NCBI GenBank assembly: GCA_016742295.1
Contig: JACVCA010000112.1
Coordinates: 1-5,192 of the forward strand
DNA length: 5,192 nt
Source: Alphaproteobacteria bacterium
GTDB taxonomy: Bacteria > Pseudomonadota > Alphaproteobacteria > JAGOMX01
Direction of reading: 5' to 3'
This document shows positions 1 through 4,764 of the stretch, piece after piece. The position numbers and the translations under genes were made by a program. The notes beneath the pieces were generated by a model. The model saw nothing but the letters and a program-made list of their open reading frames with translations, searched no databases and was not told the origin of the DNA. Within the stretch, counting starts at the first letter, position 1. Each line of letters starts with the position of its first letter.

Positions 1-374
1 AACCTTCCTATGGCCTTACGGATGAGGAAATGTTTAAAATGCTTCAGTCAAGTCTGCAAAACGCTACATACGGAAGGGAAAAACGTTTACTTATTGAAGC
101 AAAATTAGCAGCCGAACACCTCTTAGCTGTTGTCAATACAGCGCTTAAAAACGAAGCTGACCTCCTTAATACCCAAGAATACAATGAAATTTTTAATGCT
201 CAATCGCAATTACGGGAAGCCTTATCAACAGATGATAAGAACATTATAGATCATTTCCTTAAAGATCTTGAAAATAAGACCCAAGAGTTTGCCCAACGTC
301 GTATTGATCAGAGCTTAAGTCGAGCTTTAAAAGGAAAAGATATCAAAAAATTATCTGAAGTCATCAGAGATTAA
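1..374 (+). CDS. hscA: Fe-S assembly chaperone HscA, C-terminal part (5' end outside window)
   Basis: The reading frame is open from the left edge (first full codon at 3) and gives 123 residues before TAA at 372-374. It begins PSYGLTDEEM, the junction between the Hsp70 substrate-binding beta domain and the helical lid, and ends with TQEFAQRRIDQSLSRALKGK. That tail resembles the E. coli HscA tail (TQDFAARRMDQSVRRALKG) rather than that of DnaK. HscA is a specialised cytoplasmic Hsp70: with its co-chaperone HscB it binds IscU and uses ATP to promote cluster transfer. The ATPase domain and the IscU-binding pocket lie outside the window, so their integrity cannot be judged. The fdx and iscX genes downstream fit the usual isc order and support HscA over a second DnaK. 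The ATG at 30 is an internal methionine, not the start. Confidence 0.93.
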   Translation, partial: PSYGLTDEEMFKMLQSSLQNATYGREKRLLIEAKLAAEHLLAVVNTALKNEADLLNTQEYNEIFNAQSQLREALSTDDKNIIDHFLKDLENKTQEFAQRRIDQSLSRALKGKDIKKLSEVIRD

Positions 375-529
375 GTGTCACTGATGTTAAAGGTATGCTA
401 GAAGTTTGGAAATCAAAATCTTCTGAGCTAAGGGTAGCACTACAGAAGTTAGTAAGAGTTAAATGTATAAAAGCCTAAGACTTGCTAAAAAGTACAAAGA
501 TTGAAGTCTTAAAATTATGGAGAAATAAA
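375..529 (+). other. Intergenic gap between hscA and fdx, no clear gene
   Basis: These 155 AT-rich bases separate hscA from fdx, although the following genes fdx and iscX are only 10 bases apart. I see no convincing gene. One frame is open for about 35 codons ending at the TAA at 476-478, with an internal ATG at 395 (MLEVWKSKSSELRV...), but it has no good ribosome site and no family I recognise. A TATAAA sequence at 466-471 resembles a -10 box without a recognisable -35 partner. An 8-bp inverted repeat at 476-511 lies just before the fdx ribosome site. The gap may hold an internal promoter or be the remnant of lost sequence. Confidence 0.5.
476..511 (+). repeat. 8-bp inverted repeat upstream of fdx
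   Basis: TAAGACTT (476-483) and AAGTCTTA (504-511) are perfect reverse complements separated by 20 bases. The right arm ends 8 bases before the GGAGA ribosome site of fdx (519-523). An RNA hairpin here would be weak, with a long loop and only two G-C pairs. A protein-binding site is the other possibility. No T-tract follows, so it does not look like a terminator. It may be chance in AT-rich sequence. Confidence 0.35.
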
Positions 530-865
530 ATGCCGAAAATGACATTTGTTGATATTGAAGGTAAAGAGAAGGAAGTCGAAGCTCCACTTGGTCTATCAGT
601 GCTTGAGATTGCTCATATGTATGATATTGATCTTGAAGGCGCTTGTGAGGGCTCTCTTGCCTGCTCAACTTGTCATGTCATCGTAGAACCTCAATGGTTC
701 GAGCTTTTGACAGAAGCTACTGAAGATGAAGAAGATATGCTAGATCTTGCATTTGGTTTGACTGCAACCTCACGTCTTGGATGCCAGATCATCATGACAC
801 CTGAATTAGATGGCTTAAAAGTAAAACTACCTGCAGCAACCCGTAATATGATGGTCGATCAGTAG
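530..865 (+). CDS. fdx: Isc-type [2Fe-2S] ferredoxin
   Basis: This 111-residue adrenodoxin-type ferredoxin transfers electrons in the cytoplasm to the Isc cluster-assembly machinery on IscU/IscS. The cluster ligands are visible as Cys39, Cys45, Cys48 (GACEGSLACSTCHV) and Cys85 (SRLGCQI), giving C-x5-C-x2-C-x36-C as in the family. The acidic partner-binding helix EATEDEEDMLDLA (about 62-74) and the terminal LPAATRNMMVD are also typical. The ATG at 530 is chosen because GGAGA (519-523) lies 6 bases upstream and the protein then starts MPKMTFVDIEG, as in relatives. An upstream in-frame TTG at 482 would add 16 residues with no family match and no ribosome site. The gene is followed after 10 bases by iscX, whose ribosome site overlaps the fdx stop codon, so the two are very likely translated from one message. 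Length and key residues are normal. Confidence 0.97.
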   Translation: MPKMTFVDIEGKEKEVEAPLGLSVLEIAHMYDIDLEGACEGSLACSTCHVIVEPQWFELLTEATEDEEDMLDLAFGLTATSRLGCQIIMTPELDGLKVKLPAATRNMMVDQ

Positions 866-875
866 GAGATCTTGC

Positions 876-1076
876 ATGCCTTTAAGATGGACTGATATAC
901 ATGAAATTGCAATCTCTCTTGAAGAAAAATTCCCCGAAATAGATGTTCTTAAAATTCGCTTTACAGATTTATGGAGATGGGTACAAGAATTGCCAAATTT
1001 TCAGGATGATCCTCTCCATGCGAATGAAAAAATTCTCGAGGCTATCCAAATGGCTTGGCTGGACGAGAGAGAATAA
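876..1076 (+). CDS. iscX: Fe-S cluster assembly protein IscX
   Basis: This 66-residue acidic protein has the same length as E. coli IscX (YfhJ) and matches it along its length: LRWTDIHEIA near the start, RFTDLWRWV in the middle, NEKILEAIQMAWLDE at the end. IscX binds the cysteine desulfurase IscS and modulates sulphur transfer to IscU. It also binds iron weakly and has been proposed as an iron-dependent regulator or adaptor. The conserved acidic patch and DDP (residues 44-46) needed for these contacts are present. The ATG at 876 is preceded by AGGAG (864-868), which overlaps the fdx TAG stop, indicating translational linkage. IscX is best known from gamma- and betaproteobacteria, so its presence beside an alphaproteobacterial-looking fdx is worth noting. 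The assignment itself is secure. Confidence 0.95.
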   Translation: MPLRWTDIHEIAISLEEKFPEIDVLKIRFTDLWRWVQELPNFQDDPLHANEKILEAIQMAWLDERE

Positions 1077-1098
1077 TCCTATAAGGATCACCATAGGG

Positions 1099-2073
1099 TT
1101 GGCTACTCTTCCTCCTTCACTTCTACAAGCAATCTCTGAATGCCTCAAGAAGGCTGAATTGTCAGTGCTTGCAAATGCATCAACTGATCTCAGTAATCGG
1201 TATCGCAACCGAACTGCAAGTAAATTCATGATTTCTGAGGCCCATCGCCTGGTCTATCTCGCGACACGTTTGCCAGCCACTTATGCTGTAAATTATGCGG
1301 TTTTAAAAAATCTTATCTCTTTAAACATTCCCTTCCAGAGTCTATTAGATCTTGGTGCTGGTCCTGGAACAGTTATGTGGGCTGCAGCTGGATTATGGCC
1401 TACCCTTAATAAAATATCATTAATTGAAGCAGATCCAGGGCTTATACAACTAGGCACATATTTAAGCCAAACTTCTGAATTTTCAAGCCTTCAGGTAGCA
1501 TCTTGGCATCAAGCCGATCTCTCGACTCTCCAAACTTTAATACCTCATGATATTGTAAGCTTGAGTTATGTTTTAAGTGAGCTTGATCAACTTTTACAAA
1601 CCCATTTGCTTAAACTGGCTTGGCAAGCAACACAAAGAGCTCTCATTATCATAGAACCTGGCACACCTACAGGATTTAATCATATTCGAAAAGTCCGAAC
1701 TTGGCTTATTCAAAATGGTGCAACAATTTATGCACCTTGCCCTCATAACTTAGGATGTCCCATCCAGCGACAAGACTGGTGTCACTTTTCTGTCCGGCTT
1801 CCACGTTCAAAGGTCCACCGTCAGCTTAAAAGTGCTACTTTGGGATATGAAGATGAAAAATACTCTTATCTTATTGCTTGCAAGGCCCCCGGACATCAGG
1901 GTGATACGCGTATTATTCGCAAACCTGTGACTGCTAAAAATCAGGTTATTCTTGACTTATGCACACCACTAGAAACTCAAAAGATTAATATAGGTAGGAA
2001 AGATAAGGCAATCTATTTAAAAGCACGAAAAGTTAAATGGGGCGAGGTCTGGGGGGATTTCTCTTCTTCTTAA
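1099..2073 (+). CDS. Rsm22-family class I SAM-dependent methyltransferase with Fe-S cysteine motif
   Basis: The product is a 324-residue protein of the bacterial Rsm22 / mitochondrial METTL17 family (small ribosomal subunit methyltransferase-like). The N-terminal helical part (LPPSLLQAI; NRYRNR; YLATRLPATYAVNYAVL, to about residue 75) is typical. The SAM-binding motif I, LDLGAGPGT, is at 83-91, and the acidic IEADPG strand end is at 109-114. A cysteine module follows: Cys214 (CPHNLGCP), Cys220, Cys228 (WCHF) and Cys288 (DLCTP), the expected ligands of a [4Fe-4S] cluster in this family. The protein ends with the usual ARKVKWGEVWGD. The start is uncertain. I choose TTG at 1099, with AAGGA (1083-1087) 11 bases upstream, because family similarity begins at ATLPPS. 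The frame is open back to an ATG at 943, but that stretch overlaps iscX and is only its out-of-frame shadow. The gene lies 22 bases after iscX and is probably in the same operon. The role in ribosome assembly is inferred from mitochondrial relatives. Target and activity in bacteria are not evident from sequence. Confidence 0.88.
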   Translation: MATLPPSLLQAISECLKKAELSVLANASTDLSNRYRNRTASKFMISEAHRLVYLATRLPATYAVNYAVLKNLISLNIPFQSLLDLGAGPGTVMWAAAGLWPTLNKISLIEADPGLIQLGTYLSQTSEFSSLQVASWHQADLSTLQTLIPHDIVSLSYVLSELDQLLQTHLLKLAWQATQRALIIIEPGTPTGFNHIRKVRTWLIQNGATIYAPCPHNLGCPIQRQDWCHFSVRLPRSKVHRQLKSATLGYEDEKYSYLIACKAPGHQGDTRIIRKPVTAKNQVILDLCTPLETQKINIGRKDKAIYLKARKVKWGEVWGDFSSS

Positions 2074-2084
2074 CCTCTATCTGT

Positions 2085-2124
2085 TTAAGATTTTTCTTAA
2101 GAGCTTTTATTACTTTTAAGCTCT
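2085..2124. terminator. Overlapping AT-rich hairpins between convergent genes, possible bidirectional terminator
   Basis: Two inverted repeats lie at the junction of the + strand methyltransferase gene and the - strand transporter gene. TTAAGA (2085-2090) pairs with TCTTAA (2095-2100) around a TTTT loop. AGAGCTT (2100-2106) pairs with AAGCTCT (2118-2124) around an 11-base loop. They share base 2100, and the second lies inside the last codons of the transporter gene. Neither has a clear T-tract on its 3' side, so a classical intrinsic terminator is not shown. Position alone makes a termination or RNA-end role plausible. Confidence 0.3.
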
Positions 2125-3017
2125 AAAAATGTTAAATACCCTGTACTTAAAATAATAATGATACTCCCAATTAAAGCTTTAATTGTTGGTACTTCATCAA
2201 ATAGCAATAGTCCCAGAGGGATAGCGAAAACCAGACGGCTATATTCGACAGGTGCTAAAATTGAAGCCTTGCCCAATTTTAATGCTTTGACACTACAAAA
2301 TTGAGACAGTACGCCTAAAGCTCCTAAAAGAGTCAAAAGAAACATATCGTGACGGCTGGGAGCCCTCCAGAAAGCCAATGCAAAAATCCCTAAAAACATA
2401 ACACTCATTATATTTGCATAAAACATGATCTGAGCAGCACTTTCAGTATCAGAAAGCTTTTTGACAGTGATTAATGAACAACTTGCAAATAAATTTGCAA
2501 GTAAAGCAACAACTACAGTAGGATTAAACTCAGCATTTCCGGGATGCACCATCACAATAACGCCTACATATCCAGCAGCAATCACCAACCAAACCTGCCA
2601 TATAACGCGCTCATGAAGTATAATAATAGCAAGTAAAGTGGTGATGAGAGGGCTTGTAAAGCCAATTGAAGTTACAAAGGCGAGAGGTAAGTGCGAATAT
2701 GCATAATATGTACATAACATTGAACAACACATAAAAATTACCCTTATAAAATGTAAAGGGAAACGCTGTGTCTTCAACCCTTTAATAGGATGCTTAAGGA
2801 CAAATGGTAAAAAGAGAACCAAACCTAGTGTAAGCCGAAACCATACAATAATTAATGTATTCATGTTTGCGCTTAAAAGCTTAGTAATTGACATCCCCAT
2901 ACTAAAAGCAAGTGCCCAAAGCACCATCCAGAGGATGCTTTTCAGGTTATTTTGATGTTCAAGGCTAATATTTTTGAACAATTCGACTAAACTCCTCTTG
3001 AAAAAAAACAATCTCAT
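2097..3017 (-). CDS. EamA/DMT-superfamily membrane transporter
   Basis: This 306-residue inner-membrane protein has ten predicted hydrophobic helices at about residues 29-47, 54-73, 88-107, 111-134, 138-157, 165-184, 196-216, 225-244, 252-273 and 279-298. They form two EamA repeats of five helices. The repeats show the usual marks: SPLITTLLAIIILHE ending helix 4 and its counterpart EYSRLVFAIPLGLLLFDE ending helix 9. The superfamily exports or imports small metabolites. Rickettsial members include an S-adenosylmethionine carrier, but the substrate here cannot be read from sequence. The start is ambiguous. ATG at 3015-3017 has no ribosome site, and codons 4-6 lie in an 8-base homopolymer. An in-frame TTG at 2979-2981 (codon 13) has AAGAGGAGT (2991-2999 on this strand) ahead of it at 10 bases from AGGAG. 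Both starts keep all helices. It is downstream of and codirectional with the thiolase, 190 bases away, so probably expressed separately. Confidence 0.87.
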   Translation of the reverse strand: MRLFFFKRSLVELFKNISLEHQNNLKSILWMVLWALAFSMGMSITKLLSANMNTLIIVWFRLTLGLVLFLPFVLKHPIKGLKTQRFPLHFIRVIFMCCSMLCTYYAYSHLPLAFVTSIGFTSPLITTLLAIIILHERVIWQVWLVIAAGYVGVIVMVHPGNAEFNPTVVVALLANLFASCSLITVKKLSDTESAAQIMFYANIMSVMFLGIFALAFWRAPSRHDMFLLTLLGALGVLSQFCSVKALKLGKASILAPVEYSRLVFAIPLGLLLFDEVPTIKALIGSIIIILSTGYLTFLELKSNKSS

Positions 3018-3207
3018 TTTGGGCTATTCACTCACGCTTATGAGGTCAGAGAATAGATTTCTTTTGAAATTTTACCCCCCTGAACGATTATATCCTCCCT
3101 CCGGTGTTCGGCTCCTCATGGACCTATGTACACTGGGATTCTGGGCTCGGTAAGCTCTTAATGCGCTTAGAAGCCAGTTTCAAAACAAAGCTAATGAGAT
3201 TTCAAGC
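3018..3207. other. Unexplained intergenic region, less AT-rich than its surroundings
   Basis: This 190-base stretch follows the thiolase stop and precedes the transporter start, both on the - strand. Its middle (about 3075-3150) is richer in G and C than the flanks. It includes a C6 run (3075-3080), a purine-rich GGAGGGAGG on the - strand just before a TATAAT, and TGTACA (3127-3132). A 15-codon ORF on the - strand runs from ATG at 3119 to TAA at 3072 (MRSRTPEGGYNRSGG), with only a weak ribosome site. I recognise no gene family. Candidates are a dispersed intergenic repeat, a small RNA or leader of the transporter gene, or eroded coding sequence. Confidence 0.4.
3087..3092 (-). promoter_or_regulatory. 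TATAAT -10-like box upstream of transporter gene
   Basis: The - strand reads TATAAT exactly here, about 70 bases before the transporter ATG. No TTGACA-like -35 box is visible at 15-19 bases upstream (the sequence there is around GAGGAGCCGA). A sigma-70 promoter is therefore only weakly supported. If it is real, the transporter message would have a leader of roughly 60 bases containing the G6 run. Confidence 0.25.
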
Positions 3208-4392
3208 TCAAAGAACCTCGAGGCCAATGGCCGTAGCTTCACCACCACCAATACAAACACTCGCAATGCCTTTTTTCAAATTATGCCGTCTAAGCGCATA
3301 AAGAAGCGTTACAATCACTCTGGCGCCAGTGGCTCCTATAGGATGTCCAAGGGCACATGCTCCCCCATGAATGTTAACTTTTTCATGAGATAAGCCTAAT
3401 TCTTTAATTGCTGCCATGGTTACTACAGCAAACGCTTCATTAATTTCGAAAAGATCTATCTCTTGAAGAGACCAGGAAAGTTTTTGGCAGAGCTTTTGAA
3501 TTGCATTGATGGGAGCCGTTGTGAACCATTCTGGTTCATGGGAATGGCTTACATGCCCGTGAAGAATAGCAAGAGGGTTTAGACCCTGCATTTGGGCATC
3601 TTTCGCACGCATCAAGATAATTGCTGCAGCCCCGTCACTTAAAGAACTCGAGCTAGCTGCTGTAACCGTTCCTCCTTCTCGGAATACTGGTTTAAGGTTT
3701 GGAATTTTATCGAACAAAACTTTATAAGGCTGCTCATCTTCGATGACCTCAAATGTATCTTTACAATCTTTTATAGTGACAGCTGTAATTTCATCTCTAA
3801 AGGCTCCCGTCTGTATTGCTTGAAGAGCTCTTTTCCCTGATTCAATCACAAATGCATCTTGAGCTTGACGAGAAAATTGATATCTCTGAGCCGTATTTTC
3901 GGCAAAGATTCCCATTGGCGTATTTTTTTGATAGGCATCTTCCAAGCCATCAAGGGCCATATGATCTAAAATTTGACCATGTCCAAAACGGTAACCATTT
4001 CGAGCTTTGGGCAAGAGGTAAGGTGCATTGCTCATGCTTTCCATTCCTCCCGCAATAATCGTGCGAGCCTCATTAAGTTTAAGTCGGTCATAGGCTAGCA
4101 TTATTGATTTCATACCTGAGCCACAAACTTTATTTACAGTTACACAATGAGTTGAATTTGCTAGGCCTGCACCTAAGGCTGCTTGCCTTGCAGGCGCTTG
4201 ACCTAAACCTGCAGATAACACACATCCCATCAATACTTCATCTATGTGACCTGGAGATATCTTTATTGTATCTAGAACTCTTTGAATGACAATACCTCCC
4301 AATTGAGGGGCAGTGATATTTTTAAATGCGCCCTGAAAGGCCCCTAACGGCGTCCTTTTGGCAGCAACAATAACTATTTGATCCTCAGGCAT
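3208..4392 (-). CDS. Acetyl-CoA acetyltransferase (biosynthetic thiolase)
   Basis: This complete 394-residue cytoplasmic thiolase condenses two acetyl-CoA into acetoacetyl-CoA, or runs the reverse cleavage. The catalytic residues are all visible: nucleophile Cys90 in VNKVCGSGMKS, Asn318 in the NEAF motif, His350 in GGACALGHPIGATGAR, and the second catalytic Cys380 in SVCIGGGEA. These numbers are close to those of the Zoogloea enzyme (Cys89, His348, Cys378), and the length is normal. The N-terminus (IVIVAAKRTPLGAFQG) is typical. The start ATG has a GGGAG ribosome site (4399-4403 on this strand) 6 bases upstream, and a good promoter lies just before it. The product could feed polyhydroxybutyrate synthesis, ketone or short-chain fatty acid metabolism, or an isoprenoid route. 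No reductase, synthase or CoA-transferase gene is adjacent, so the pathway and a symbol (phaA, atoB) cannot be chosen. A longer-chain 3-ketoacyl-CoA thiolase is less likely given the resemblance to AtoB/PhaA. Confidence 0.93.
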   Translation of the reverse strand: MPEDQIVIVAAKRTPLGAFQGAFKNITAPQLGGIVIQRVLDTIKISPGHIDEVLMGCVLSAGLGQAPARQAALGAGLANSTHCVTVNKVCGSGMKSIMLAYDRLKLNEARTIIAGGMESMSNAPYLLPKARNGYRFGHGQILDHMALDGLEDAYQKNTPMGIFAENTAQRYQFSRQAQDAFVIESGKRALQAIQTGAFRDEITAVTIKDCKDTFEVIEDEQPYKVLFDKIPNLKPVFREGGTVTAASSSSLSDGAAAIILMRAKDAQMQGLNPLAILHGHVSHSHEPEWFTTAPINAIQKLCQKLSWSLQEIDLFEINEAFAVVTMAAIKELGLSHEKVNIHGGACALGHPIGATGARVIVTLLYALRRHNLKKGIASVCIGGGEATAIGLEVL

Positions 4393-4415
4393 AACTTCTC
4401 CCTCAAGGCAGACTT

Positions 4416-4445
4416 ATTATATTTTCATAGCTTTTAGGGTCTCAC
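4416..4445 (-). promoter_or_regulatory. Sigma-70-type promoter for the thiolase gene
   Basis: On the - strand GTGAGA (4440-4445, 4 of 6 to the -35 consensus) is followed after 18 bases by a perfect TATAAT (4416-4421). Transcription would begin near 4409, leaving a leader of under 20 bases that holds little beyond the GGGAG ribosome site. Location and spacing are good. Strength is unknown because of the imperfect -35. Confidence 0.5.
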
Positions 4446-4545
4446 TCTTTCTTTACAGATTCAAGAGATTAATTCTATCTAAAAGAAACCAATGAGCTTA
4501 GAATCAAGAGTTGCTCAAATTTTAAGAATAGTGTATTGGGTATTT

Positions 4546-4568
4546 AGCTAAGTTTTAAAGACTTAGCT
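4546..4568. repeat. 8-bp perfect hairpin upstream of tRNA-Pro
   Basis: AGCTAAGT (4546-4553) and ACTTAGCT (4561-4568) are perfect reverse complements around a 7-base loop (TTTAAAG), 13 bases before the tRNA gene. No T-tract follows on either strand, so it is not a standard terminator. It could sit in the tRNA promoter region as an operator, form a hairpin in the tRNA precursor 5' leader, or mark the end of a transcript. Confidence 0.45.
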
Positions 4569-4570
4569 CA

Positions 4571-4670
4571 TATCAAAATTACGGGGTGTAGCGCAGTCCG
4601 GTAGCGCGCCTGCTTTGGGAGCAGGATGTCGGGGGTTCGAATCCCTCCACCCCGACCACTATCAAAATTA
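4571..4670. repeat. 11-bp direct repeat flanking the tRNA-Pro gene
   Basis: TATCAAAATTA occurs at 4571-4581, ending on the base before the tRNA, and again at 4660-4670, starting one base after the tRNA CCA. The two copies are identical and in the same orientation, 89 bases apart. They bracket the tRNA gene almost exactly. This could be the trace of a tRNA-cassette duplication or insertion, or chance in AT-rich sequence. Confidence 0.4.
4582..4658 (+). tRNA. tRNA-Pro (anticodon UGG)
   Basis: The 77-base gene folds as a full cloverleaf. The acceptor stem CGGGGTG (4582-4588) pairs with CACCCCG (4648-4654). The D stem is GCGC/GCGC (4591-4594, 4604-4607) with a GG-containing loop. The anticodon stem CCTGC/GCAGG (4609-4613, 4621-4625) encloses TTTGGGA, giving anticodon TGG at 4616-4618 with G at position 37. 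The T arm is GGGGG-TTCGAAT-CCCTC with one G-T pair. The C1-G72 pair, discriminator A (4655) and anticodon identify a proline tRNA. CCA (4656-4658) is encoded. UGG, with wobble modification, can read all four proline codons. No clear terminator follows. Confidence 0.97.
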
Positions 4671-4720
4671 TTGAGCCTCTTAATCATTTAAAAAGTATCC
4701 GTTGAGGATTTGTTAATCAA

Positions 4721-4750
4721 ATGACTGTAGATTGATGGGAAGAATATACA
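4721..4750 (+). promoter_or_regulatory. Weak promoter candidate for the DsbA-like gene
   Basis: ATGACT (4721-4726, 4 of 6 to the -35 consensus) and TATACA (4745-4750, 4 of 6 to the -10 consensus) are 18 bases apart, and the -10 ends 14 bases before the ATG. Both boxes are poor. The gene could instead be read through from the tRNA-Pro transcript, since no terminator is visible between them. Confidence 0.25.
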
Positions 4751-4764
4751 TAAAGGTCGTTCAT

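Noticed and set aside
1..374. C-terminal fragment as generic DnaK
   Set aside because: The tail and the fdx-iscX neighbourhood fit HscA. DnaK would carry a longer disordered acidic end.
482..529. 16-residue N-terminal extension of Fdx from TTG 482
   Set aside because: It has no ribosome site. ATG 530 has GGAGA at 6 bases and matches the family start.
459..668. 69-codon open frame on the - strand opposite fdx
   Set aside because: It is antisense to conserved fdx sequence, with no recognisable product.
943..1098. N-terminal extension of the methyltransferase to an ATG at 943
   Set aside because: It overlaps most of iscX in another frame, has no ribosome site and no family similarity. Similarity begins at ATLPPS just after 1099.
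969..1229. 86-codon open frame on the - strand opposite iscX and the methyltransferase gene
   Set aside because: It is a shadow of two well-supported genes.
3104..3301. 65-codon open frame on the + strand
   Set aside because: Its second half is antisense to the conserved thiolase C-terminus. The first half lies in the unexplained intergenic block, but no family match or ribosome site is seen.
3816..4289. Two open frames on the + strand (3816-4058 and 4104-4289)
   Set aside because: Both are antisense to conserved thiolase sequence, with no independent support.
4671..4719. Imperfect repeated TTGAG...TTAATCA pairs after the tRNA (4671-4686, 4702-4719)
   Set aside because: Spacers differ (4 and 6 bases) and the sequence is AT-rich. 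Chance is sufficient.
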